DNA of 7,449 nucleotides from PSLL01 sp050259195 (GCA_050259195.1 JBLNAE010000075.1:1-7449), one strand, 5' to 3'. Positions 1 to 6,482 are shown, counted from the stretch's first letter. Program-made: numbers and translations. Notes: a model not told the origin generated them from the sequence alone.

Positions 1-131
1 TTGCATGGATGGAGAACGTTTATTCTCCACCGATTGGAGCCTTAATGGAGCCTATTGCTCTAGCCGCCCAGGCAGGATTGGCGCAGCTAGTAAAGACGGG
101 GTATCAGCCCCCAAAATTTGCCGGTGCTTAA
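1..131 (+). CDS. C-terminal end of an unrecognised protein (partial)
   Basis: An open frame enters from the left edge (first complete codon at 3) and ends at the TAA at 129-131, giving 42 residues that start AWMENVYSPPIGAL and end PPKFAGA. The other two forward frames give a stop early or an implausible composition rich in Cys, Arg and Ser, while this frame has a normal protein composition with an Ala/Leu-rich amphipathic stretch. The next gene starts 17 bases after the stop with a good ribosome binding site, as expected within an operon. I do not recognise the family from so short a piece. From context it could be an enzyme subunit working with the DUF2877 protein downstream, but nothing in these residues proves that. 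Confidence 0.6.
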   Translation, partial: AWMENVYSPPIGALMEPIALAAQAGLAQLVKTGYQPPKFAGA

Positions 132-148
132 AATAAAGGAAAGTTCAA

Positions 149-415
149 ATGCCTGAAAAAAAATCATTTAACGAGTGGTTAAGAGAAAACGCTCAAAAAT
201 ATCTTCTCGAAGCCGCTGCGGATGAGATGGTAGCCAACTATCCCGATTTTTGCGCGAAGCCTTATCGAGACAAAGGTTTTATTCCCTTTTTCTGGCGTAA
301 TATCTTTGTCCCGATTTATTCAAAAATTCCCTGGAGCGTTCGCAAAAAGATGATTCTCCTTAGTGCATACCCCACGGGAGAGCGCCCGCATTGGGGAAAG
401 CGGGGACAAGAGTGA
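149..415 (+). CDS. Unrecognised 88-residue protein
   Basis: The ATG at 149 is preceded by AAGGAA at 136-141, seven bases upstream, which supports both the start and the reality of the gene. The 88-residue product is basic and aromatic-rich, with no signal peptide, no cysteine pair and no recognisable catalytic motif. The N-terminal half (about residues 5-35) is probably helical. A hydrophobic aromatic patch, GFIPFFWRNIFVPIY, lies at about residues 43-57. The C-terminus ends in a Pro/Gly/Trp/Arg-rich segment containing AYPTGERPHWGKR. The single Cys is at residue 35. It lies 17 bases after the upstream stop and about 10 bases before the likely start of the DUF2877 gene, so it is probably co-transcribed with both. 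I cannot name the family. A small partner subunit or a membrane-peripheral protein would fit the aromatic patch, but that is inference. Confidence 0.75.
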   Translation: MPEKKSFNEWLRENAQKYLLEAAADEMVANYPDFCAKPYRDKGFIPFFWRNIFVPIYSKIPWSVRKKMILLSAYPTGERPHWGKRGQE

Positions 416-425
416 TTTCCTTTAC

Positions 426-1430
426 ATGCCCACAAAGAAGAAGGTCCATTCCATCTCGTTAATAGCTGAATCTGTTGGCTATAAGGCACTAAAAGCACTC
501 ATGGGTTCTAAGAGGGCGAAGGTGCATAGTGTTTTTGATCATGCATTCTATATACAATCTGGCAGTAATTCCCTAATTAGTGTAACTAAAAACAGAAACT
601 ACATAAGTCCGGCATCCATTCTGATAAAAAATTTTGATGACAAAAGTTTTAAATCAACTGGCGTCGTGGAAGGGATGGGAGTGAAATTTGATAAACAGGC
701 CTTGATATTTGGAGATGATGCGCTTGCGATTAAACTCGGAAAATCTTCCAACCGGACTCTACTCTCATTTCCCAGACATCCTTCTATAAGCCTGACGGGC
801 ATAAGCTTAAATCTCAGGGTTCTCAGAGACGTGATTTATACATGCCCAAGTAGAGAAGGGCTTGTTCCGCTTTTAGAGAACGTGGAGTTGCACGGCTCGC
901 TTCAATTTTTTCTTCAACCGCAAAAGCCTACCTTTTCAGAAATGGCAAGACCTCATATAGATATACTCATGCGGGGACTGTTTGGAGGCGACTTCCATAT
1001 CGTCATAAATGGAGCTTTATCTATTCTTGGGCTTGGTCCGGGACTTACCCCTTCTTGCGATGATTTTTTAACGGGTTTAATGCTCAGTTTGAATTTAGGT
1101 GGAAAGGCACTACTTAAAGATAGAAAAAAGCCGATTAGCTTCTATAGAAGGGTTTCAGATGAAATCCGTCGGGCAGCCAAGGGAAAAACTACAATATACA
1201 GCCAAACCTTTTTAGATCAAGCTCGCCGTGGCGAGGGGCCTAAAGCCGTGATTGAATTGATTCACAACCTTCTCACAAAAGACCCAAGCCGGGTTGCCAC
1301 TAATGCAAAGACCGTGATAGAAATGGGAGAGACTTCGGGAGCCGACATTGCAATCGGCGTCTACTATGGAATTCGATTTCTAGTTTCACAAGTGGAAAGG
1401 ATAGAAGATTTAATAGATGAAATCATTTAA
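426..1430 (+). CDS. DUF2877 family protein (AllH/YlbF-like)
   Basis: This protein of 334 residues (from the ATG at 426) carries the DUF2877 signature GLGPGLTPSCDDFLTG at residues 202-217 and a Gly/Ser-rich C-terminal motif TSGADIAIGVYYG at about 303-315. The best-studied relative is E. coli YlbF/AllH, which works with FdrA/AllF and YlbE/AllG in the oxamate carbamoyltransferase step of allantoin breakdown. Whether this protein has that activity is not shown, because the partners are not visible. The family usually has Gly where this protein has Cys211. An in-frame GTG at 363 would add 21 residues and overlap the preceding gene by 53 bases. I prefer the ATG, which starts about 10 bases after the preceding stop, although neither start has a strong ribosome binding site. 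The 3' end overlaps the glycosyltransferase start by 14 bases, so the two are probably translationally coupled. The family call is firm and the function is not. Confidence 0.85.
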   Translation: MPTKKKVHSISLIAESVGYKALKALMGSKRAKVHSVFDHAFYIQSGSNSLISVTKNRNYISPASILIKNFDDKSFKSTGVVEGMGVKFDKQALIFGDDALAIKLGKSSNRTLLSFPRHPSISLTGISLNLRVLRDVIYTCPSREGLVPLLENVELHGSLQFFLQPQKPTFSEMARPHIDILMRGLFGGDFHIVINGALSILGLGPGLTPSCDDFLTGLMLSLNLGGKALLKDRKKPISFYRRVSDEIRRAAKGKTTIYSQTFLDQARRGEGPKAVIELIHNLLTKDPSRVATNAKTVIEMGETSGADIAIGVYYGIRFLVSQVERIEDLIDEII

Positions 1431-2592
1431 AATTGCGCTCCTTACATATTCAACAAAGCCAAGAGGCGGGGTGGTTCACACGCTAAATCTGGCTGAAGAA
1501 TTATCCCGTCTTAAACACCGGGTCCATATATACACCCTCAGTACAGGAGAAGAAGGTTTTTTCAGGCAAATAAGCGTCCCGCATACCCTTATCCCCTGCC
1601 CTACCCCTCACGAAGAAACTGTAGATGAGAAGGTGGAGCGGTATATCAACACGTATTCCGAGTTCCTGGTTTCCGCAGCGAAAGATCATGATATATACCA
1701 CGCTGAGGATTGCGTCTCTGCAAATGCGCTTCTCAATTTGCGTAATCAGGGCTTAATAAAAGCCTTCGCTAGAACCGTTCATCACATAGATGATTTCACG
1801 TCCCAGTCGCTAATTGACTGCCAACATAAAAGCATCACGAAGCCCGATTATTTAATCGCTGTCAGCAGGTTTTGGGAAAAAGAACTCCTCTCTCGGTATT
1901 CTTTAAATCCTGCTGTCATTCATAATGGTGTGGATGTAGAGAGGTTCAGGATTCAAGAAGGATTCTCAAAAGAAAAAGCCAAAGAGGGCTTTTCTGTAAG
2001 CGGATATTATAAGATAATGCTGAGCATTGGTGGAATTGAGCCTCGAAAAAATACACTAACCTCGCTTCAAGCATTTAAAATCGCAAGGCAATGTTTCAAG
2101 ACAAAAGGCGAGCGTCTGGTATGGTTAATTGGTGGCGGCGAGACGCTCTTCGATTACAGAGCATACCGTGAGGAATTCTTTTCCGAAATCAAGAGTATGG
2201 GATTAAAACTAAATGAAGACATAATCCTCCTTGGCGCCGTTCCTGATGACTCTATGCCCAATCTCTATAGAGCGGCGGATGTGCTTGTCTTCCCTTCTGT
2301 CAAAGAAGGATGGGGGCTTGTTGTGCTTGAGGCTATGGCATCGGAGCTTCCTGTAATCGCTTCCAGTATAGAACCCTTGACAGAGTATTTAAGAGGCGGG
2401 GAAAACGCCCTGCTCATTTCCCCTATGGACTATGAAACTTTGGCTCAACATATTATCAGTGTTATAGAAAACGATGAGCTTCGGGATAAACTTACGAGAA
2501 ACGGAAGAGAAACGGCGCAATCTTATAGTTGGCAGAATACAGCATTAAGACACGAGGAGTTTTATAGTGGAATTTTAGAAAGCGTTAGATAG
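1417..2592 (+). CDS. GT4-type glycosyltransferase, MSMEG_0565 family
   Basis: This 391-residue protein is a complete GT-B fold glycosyltransferase of family GT4, expected in the cytosol or at the inner membrane face. The N-terminus, LLTYSTKPRGGVVHTLNLAEEL (about residues 8-29), together with HAEDCVSANALL (95-106), is what I recall as typical of the MSMEG_0565 family. The acceptor-side Gly-Gly loop is at 17-18. HNGVD (169-173) marks the start of the second Rossmann domain. EPRKN (208-212) carries the Arg/Lys expected to hold the donor phosphates. PSVKEGWGLVVLEAMA (293-308) holds the EX7E motif with E297 and E305. There is no signal peptide or membrane segment. A purine-rich ribosome binding region (around 1394-1402 and 1404-1408) lies upstream of the ATG. 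Relatives often sit in the Nit1C nitrilase cluster, but no other Nit1C gene is seen here. Sugar donor and acceptor are unknown. Its last codons overlap the convergent nuclease frame by 18 bases. Confidence 0.9.
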   Translation: MKSFKIALLTYSTKPRGGVVHTLNLAEELSRLKHRVHIYTLSTGEEGFFRQISVPHTLIPCPTPHEETVDEKVERYINTYSEFLVSAAKDHDIYHAEDCVSANALLNLRNQGLIKAFARTVHHIDDFTSQSLIDCQHKSITKPDYLIAVSRFWEKELLSRYSLNPAVIHNGVDVERFRIQEGFSKEKAKEGFSVSGYYKIMLSIGGIEPRKNTLTSLQAFKIARQCFKTKGERLVWLIGGGETLFDYRAYREEFFSEIKSMGLKLNEDIILLGAVPDDSMPNLYRAADVLVFPSVKEGWGLVVLEAMASELPVIASSIEPLTEYLRGGENALLISPMDYETLAQHIISVIENDELRDKLTRNGRETAQSYSWQNTALRHEEFYSGILESVR

Positions 2593-3294
2593 AATGGCAA
2601 CTGCAAAGGAGCCCAGGCACACCAGAATGCTAATAGTACAGAACCAATTCACAAGGACTGAGATTTTGTTGATTGCGCCAATGTTCTTTGTGTTGCCGCT
2701 TCCTGGTCTCTCAATTGCAATACGATATTTCGGCTGAACGAAGAATAGCAGGTCTCTGACTACAGATGGTATCTGTTCAAGTTCATCAATGGAGTGAGTC
2801 TTGAACTCATCAGGTCTTACTTCTACTCTCGTATAGATTACACCTAAAACGAAGTGGCAGGAATACTCCTTATAGGGAAAGGTGATATTCTTGGCTGAGT
2901 TTTGCTCTCGAAAGTACCCGATGAAAGCTCCAAGAGTCATGCCGCTGACTGTATCAGCATCAACGCGGTATGCACTTTTCAGATCAAGCGCAAACTTGCA
3001 TCCATTCTCATCAATAAAGGTTAAATCTGGATAGTAGTTTTGCTCAGGTGCAGGAAGTACTTTTAAATTGTGTCTTTCGGCAAAAGCCAAGAAGTAAGGA
3101 AACAGCATCAATTCAATAAGCTTCGATACAAACTTAGTATCACCTGAGATGGTGTAGACGTTCTTGAAAATATCTATGAAGCCTTTTACTGTCCAATCGC
3201 CATCAGGCGTTGACATTACCTCACTCGTATTGAACCTTTCGACCTCTTGCCGAAGTAGAGTAAGAAAATTTGCAGCAGCTTCTTTGCAGTCCAT
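2575..3294 (-). CDS. EcoRV-like type II restriction endonuclease, C-terminus altered
   Basis: The 239-residue product aligns by eye with EcoRV (245 residues) over residues about 48-208. GDTKFVSKLIELMLFP (51-66) contains the equivalent of EcoRV Glu45 at E61. QNYYPD leads to the catalytic Asp at D90, and ALDLK supplies D104 and K106, so the PD-(D/E)XK site is intact. The region around 120-156, including TLGAF, NITFPYKEY and GVIYTR, follows EcoRV closely. GSGNTKNIGAI at 198-208 matches the recognition loop that contacts the bases in EcoRV, which suggests GATATC specificity (inference). After residue about 208-215 the similarity stops. EcoRV has about 50 more residues of a polar DNA-binding subdomain, whereas here there is a hydrophobic tail ending in the neighbouring gene. 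No other frame restores the EcoRV end, so the gene is probably truncated and may be inactive. No methyltransferase is in the window. The ATG is preceded by GAGAG, and a TATAAT (- strand, 3305-3310) lies 10 bases upstream, implying a very short leader. Confidence 0.85.
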   Translation of the reverse strand: MDCKEAAANFLTLLRQEVERFNTSEVMSTPDGDWTVKGFIDIFKNVYTISGDTKFVSKLIELMLFPYFLAFAERHNLKVLPAPEQNYYPDLTFIDENGCKFALDLKSAYRVDADTVSGMTLGAFIGYFREQNSAKNITFPYKEYSCHFVLGVIYTRVEVRPDEFKTHSIDELEQIPSVVRDLLFFVQPKYRIAIERPGSGNTKNIGAINKISVLVNWFCTISILVCLGSFAVAILSNAF

Positions 3295-3343
3295 AGAGCT
3301 CTCGATTATAGGTTCTAGAAAACTTCACTTAATAATACCTCTT

Positions 3344-3559
3344 CTACTGTCGGTGGTAAATCCAAGAATGGAAGCGATCCACTACAAAAGCATAATCTTC
3401 TCCGCTTTCATCTACAATGCAGACAAGCCCGTGAGCTTCTGCTTCTTTATCAGGAATAACACGGTATAATTTGCCGACTTCAAGAGAGGCTTTGTAGCCT
3501 TTGTTATTGAGGCATACAGCAAAATACACAGTTTGTTTTTTTGCTTTTTTCATTTTCAT
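3344..3559 (-). CDS. Small conserved-looking protein of 71 residues
   Basis: The product begins with a Lys-rich stretch (MKMKKAKKQ) and continues as a probable small beta-rich domain. It contains YFAVCLNNKGYKASLEVGKLYRVIPD at about residues 12-37 and a Gly/acidic turn, VDESGEDYAFVV, at about 49-60. I recall similar short proteins of this pattern (a GKxYRVIPD stretch followed by DESGEDY) annotated as hypothetical in cyanobacteria and environmental bacteria, with no known function. There is one cysteine and no membrane segment. It starts 32 bases after the cupin stop and ends about 50 bases before the nuclease start, on the same strand, so all three could share a transcript. No convincing ribosome binding site precedes the ATG, and M3 is an equally possible start. 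A bona fide gene is likely from its composition and pattern. A function is not claimed. Confidence 0.75.
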   Translation of the reverse strand: MKMKKAKKQTVYFAVCLNNKGYKASLEVGKLYRVIPDKEAEAHGLVCIVDESGEDYAFVVDRFHSWIYHRQ

Positions 3560-3591
3560 TGCTAATCTAAAAATGGCAACTTCAACCTGTC

Positions 3592-3909
3592 CTAATCTTT
3601 ATGCGCTTCGAGGCAGGTGACCCCTTCCGGGCCAACGCGGGCGGCATGGACGGTGCCGCGTGGCAAATCCAGTCGATCACCGGCACGGGTTTCAATTTCC
3701 TGATTTGTCTGAGGTAGAACCCAAGTAATCGAGCCGCGCACAACGTAGATAACCTTATCGTAAGAATGCGTATGCGCGGCGTATGTGTCACCGGGCGCAT
3801 TAGACCAGGCGTATGGAGATAGCTCCTCCCGACGGAAGTTCTCGCGCAGCATATGCTCATCCGGCGGCTCCGGTTTTTCCCAACGATGGATTTTTAATTC
3901 GGCTGTCAT
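3592..3909 (-). CDS. Single-domain cupin protein
   Basis: This 105-residue protein is a one-domain cupin with both conserved motifs. Motif 1 runs GDTYAAHTHSYDKVIYVVRG (residues 40-59), with metal-ligand candidates H46 and H48. Motif 2 is GDRLDLPRGTVH (77-88), with H88. The usual Glu ligand of motif 1 is replaced by Lys52 (YDKVIYVV), so the metal site, if any, would be formed by three His. The sequence WSNAPGD just before motif 1 and the ending VTCLEAHKD resemble a common family of small environmental cupins of unassigned function. The substrate cannot be told. The gene looks GC-richer than its neighbours by eye. No ribosome binding site is visible before the ATG, and a 30-bp palindrome lies 21 bases upstream of it. 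A second ATG at residue 20 is possible, but it would drop N-terminal residues that I think are typical of the family. Confidence 0.85.
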   Translation of the reverse strand: MTAELKIHRWEKPEPPDEHMLRENFRREELSPYAWSNAPGDTYAAHTHSYDKVIYVVRGSITWVLPQTNQEIETRAGDRLDLPRGTVHAARVGPEGVTCLEAHKD

Positions 3910-3930
3910 TATATAGAAATTTTATCGGTT

Positions 3931-3960
3931 GTAGGGGGCACGTTGCAACGTGCCCCCTAC
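3931..3960. repeat. Perfect 30-bp palindrome
   Basis: The left arm GTAGGGGGCACGTTG is followed immediately by its exact reverse complement CAACGTGCCCCCTAC, with no spacer. It lies between the 3' end of hppA (14 bases beyond its stop) and the 5' end of the cupin gene, both on the - strand. As RNA it would form a very stable stem, so it could end or protect the hppA message. There is no T-run after it, so a classical intrinsic terminator is not supported. Its outer arms are shared with the inverted repeat at 6943-6967, which suggests a dispersed repeat family. An operator for the cupin gene is an alternative. Confidence 0.85.
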
Positions 3961-3974
3961 ATTTTAGTCACAAG

Positions 3975-6095
3975 TTAAATAAATAATGGCGCAAGAACGA
4001 GCGTGATTGTGGCGAGGAGTTTTATCAGAACGTGGATTGAGGGTCCTGCCGTGTCTTTGAATGGATCGCCCACCGTGTCTCCGACTACCGCGGCTTTATG
4101 GGCTTCAGACCTCTTTCCGCCGTACATCCCGGTTTCTATAAACTTCTTTGCATTATCCCATGCGCCTCCGCCGTTATTCATAAGGGTTGCAACAAGGATT
4201 CCGCTGATTGTTCCGACCATAAGAAACGCAGCCACTGTTTCAGCGCCGAGACCAAATTGCCTGAACACAAGTCCCACCGCTACAGGCATACCAACGGCAA
4301 GAAGTCCGGGAGGAACCATTTCCTTGAGCGCACCTTTTGTAACAATGTCAACAGACCTGGCATAATTCGGTTTTGCTGTCCCCTCAAGAATACCCGGGTT
4401 CTCTTTAAACTGAGCGCGAACATCGTTGATTATATAATAAGCCGCGCGCGCAACAGCCCTAATTGCAAGAGAGCTAAAGAGAAACACAAGCATCGCTCCA
4501 AGAAGGCCGCCTACGAATACCTGAACCTTGGCAATATCAACCGAATGGAAAGCCTTACCTGTAATATGGCTCACTTCATCGAGATAAGCCGAAAAGAGAA
4601 GAAATGCCGCGAGCGCCGCAGAGCCGATTGCGTATCCTTTTGTAAGTGCTTTGGTTGTGTTTCCTACGGCATCGAGCCTGTCTGTTTTATTCCTGATCTC
4701 TTCAGGCTGTTTGCTCATCTCAACAATACCCCCTGCATTATCGGTGATTGGCCCGAATGTATCCATAGCAAGGATGTATGCAGCAGTTCCTAGCATTCCC
4801 ATCGTGGCGATTGCGGTGCCGTAAAGCCCGGCGCTGGTCGCAGAGATACCGTCTAATCCACTTAGCCCATGAAGCCCGCAATAATATGAGCCTACCAACG
4901 CAGCCGAGATTGCAATCACAGGAAGCGCAGTGCACTCAAGCCCAATCGAAAGCCCGGCTATGATATTTGTAGCAGGCCCTGTTAGAGACGCTTCAGCAAT
5001 AAACTTTACAGGGCGATACCTGTACTCCGTATAATACTGAGTGATAAAGACAAACACTATGCTTGTTGCGATTCCAATAACGCCTGCTGCAAAAAGCCAG
5101 AGATTATTATTTAGCAGTAAATAGGTAGCTATAAAAAATCCTATAGCAGCCAGAACGCAGGCAACATAGTATCCGCGATTTAGGGCAGACATCGGGTCTT
5201 CCTTATCATCTTTTAATCCTACCATCGCGATCCCAACCATACTGGCAATAAGCCCGAATGCACGGGCGACAAGAGGAAAGAGAATTCCCTTTATGCCAAA
5301 GTGAGGAAAGAGAGCGACTCCAAGAATCATGGCGCCGATGTTTTCAGCCGCCGTGGATTCAAAGAGGTCTGCGCCACGACCCGCGCAGTCACCGACATTA
5401 TCGCCCACAAGGTCTGCGATAACGGCGGGGTTTCTGGGGTCGTCTTCCGGGATTCCGGCCTCTACCTTTCCTACGAGGTCCGCTCCCACGTCGGCGGCTT
5501 TGGTGTATATTCCCCCGCCAAGCTGGGCAAAAAGAGCGACAAAACTCGCCCCAAATGCGTATCCAACTATGAGATAGGGGACCCTTTTTACAATCTCCGG
5601 GTTATCTGCTGAGCCGCCGTAGAGGGTAAAAATGATTCCTACTCCAAGAAGGCTCATGGCAACGATTGTAACCCCTGAAACCGCCCCACCCCGAAGGGAT
5701 ATCTTGAGCGCCCTATCCAAACTCGACCTGACGGCACTTGCCGTGCGTATATTCGACCTGATTGAAATCCACATTCCAATGTAGCCCGCAAGAGCAGAAC
5801 ACCCTGCGCCGAAAAGAAAAGCCACGGTGGTGCGCCAAGCCATCTCTTGATCGCCCTTCGCAAACCAATAAAGCACGAAGATAAGAGCGGCGAGAGCAAT
5901 GCTCAGCATTATTATGGTTGAGTACTGCCTTTTCAGAAACGCCTCAGCACCCTCTTTGATAGCATTGCTTATTTCCTGCATCGCTGATGTTCCGGTATCA
6001 TTGCTAAGCACGAACTTAGCCAGATACCCGGCAAAGCCAAGCGAAATTACACTTATCCCTAAAACAATTACAAGAAGCACATGGGCAAGCTGCAT
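3975..6095 (-). CDS. hppA: Membrane-bound proton-pumping pyrophosphatase, K+-independent type
   Basis: This integral membrane enzyme hydrolyses pyrophosphate and moves H+ across the cytoplasmic membrane. The 706-residue length is normal for the family, with about 16 hydrophobic segments spread along the chain. The pyrophosphate site is intact: GGGIYTKAADVGADLVGK (193-210), DDPRNPAVIADLVGDNVGD (218-236), GPITDNAGGI (448-457), NNGGGAWDNAKK (640-651) and GDTVGDPFKDTAGPS (672-686). The position that separates subfamilies lies in GNTTKALTKG. K482 and T485 stand where K+-dependent enzymes have Ala and Gly or Ala, so this is predicted to be a K+-independent H+ pump rather than a Na+ pump. The ATG has AAAGGAG (6104-6110 on the + strand, read as its complement) eight bases upstream. 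It is divergent from the thioredoxin gene. The stop is followed by the 30-bp palindrome. No frameshift or missing catalytic residue is seen. Confidence 0.97.
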   Translation of the reverse strand: MQLAHVLLVIVLGISVISLGFAGYLAKFVLSNDTGTSAMQEISNAIKEGAEAFLKRQYSTIIMLSIALAALIFVLYWFAKGDQEMAWRTTVAFLFGAGCSALAGYIGMWISIRSNIRTASAVRSSLDRALKISLRGGAVSGVTIVAMSLLGVGIIFTLYGGSADNPEIVKRVPYLIVGYAFGASFVALFAQLGGGIYTKAADVGADLVGKVEAGIPEDDPRNPAVIADLVGDNVGDCAGRGADLFESTAAENIGAMILGVALFPHFGIKGILFPLVARAFGLIASMVGIAMVGLKDDKEDPMSALNRGYYVACVLAAIGFFIATYLLLNNNLWLFAAGVIGIATSIVFVFITQYYTEYRYRPVKFIAEASLTGPATNIIAGLSIGLECTALPVIAISAALVGSYYCGLHGLSGLDGISATSAGLYGTAIATMGMLGTAAYILAMDTFGPITDNAGGIVEMSKQPEEIRNKTDRLDAVGNTTKALTKGYAIGSAALAAFLLFSAYLDEVSHITGKAFHSVDIAKVQVFVGGLLGAMLVFLFSSLAIRAVARAAYYIINDVRAQFKENPGILEGTAKPNYARSVDIVTKGALKEMVPPGLLAVGMPVAVGLVFRQFGLGAETVAAFLMVGTISGILVATLMNNGGGAWDNAKKFIETGMYGGKRSEAHKAAVVGDTVGDPFKDTAGPSIHVLIKLLATITLVLAPLFI

Positions 6096-6117
6096 ATCTT
6101 ATTCTCCTTTATATAAT

Positions 6118-6147
6118 TTTATAGTCTAGACTTAGTTTTGTTTGGAA
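6118..6147 (-). promoter_or_regulatory. Possible promoter for hppA
   Basis: On the - strand TTCCAA (complement of 6142-6147) and TATAAA (complement of 6118-6123) are separated by 18 bases, followed after a short leader by the ribosome binding site AAAGGAG. The -35 element is a weak match to the sigma-70 consensus and the area is AT-rich, so chance matches are possible. Confidence 0.35.
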
Positions 6148-6452
6148 GTAGAAGAAATATCCCATCCCTCTGTTTTGACAACAAAGCGATAAGCGTAGCC
6201 CTGGGACCATCATCCTCCATCAATTTAAATGGAAACAAATTTAAGCACAATCCCTCTTAGACAATCACGATCCGATTTTCAGGAAATGCAAGATAACTGG
6301 AAAACTCGGAAATTACAAGTGTCATTTGGCCTGGTAGGAACAGACAGAGGGGCCTGCCTTCATCGCGTCGGCCATAACTAAAGAACTAAAGGGCGACCAC
6401 AGAGGGATTACCCTTACTAAATTCGATAGGTGAATAGGATATTCCCAACCAC

Positions 6453-6482
6453 TTGAAGTATAACCCTGATTTCAGCTATACT
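6453..6482 (+). promoter_or_regulatory. Likely sigma-70-type promoter for the thioredoxin gene
   Basis: TTGAAG (6453-6458) and TATACT (6477-6482) are separated by 18 bases. Transcription would start near 6489, giving a leader of about 30 bases that contains the ribosome binding site AAGGAG (6505-6510), seven bases before the ATG at 6518. The fit of promoter, leader length and ribosome binding site makes this the best-supported promoter in the window, though it is only a sequence match. Confidence 0.5.

Noticed and set aside
363..425. A GTG start at 363 that would lengthen the DUF2877 protein by 21 residues.
   Set aside because: It would overlap the preceding gene by 53 bases and adds residues unlike a protein N-terminus. 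The ATG at 426 is preferred, though not proved.
1..2592. A complete Nit1C nitrilase (cyanide assimilation) cluster, suggested by the MSMEG_0565-type glycosyltransferase.
   Set aside because: No nitrilase, radical SAM or AIR-synthase-like gene is visible, and the 88-residue protein does not resemble the small MSMEG_0570 family as I recall it.
3164..3469. A 101-codon + strand frame across the nuclease start.
   Set aside because: It is antisense to the EcoRV-like gene and part of the 71-residue gene, and has no motif or ribosome binding site.
3582..3860. A 92-codon - strand frame overlapping the cupin gene.
   Set aside because: It is the cupin sequence in another frame. The cupin frame carries both conserved motifs and this one has none.
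4098..4793. A 231-codon + strand frame lying inside hppA.
   Set aside because: It is fully antisense to a certain gene, and its Cys/Arg/His-rich composition is typical of a shadow frame.
5698..5703. A GATATC site, the expected target of the EcoRV-like nuclease, inside hppA.
   Set aside because: I found only one site in the window, close to what chance predicts, so it says nothing about avoidance or methylation.
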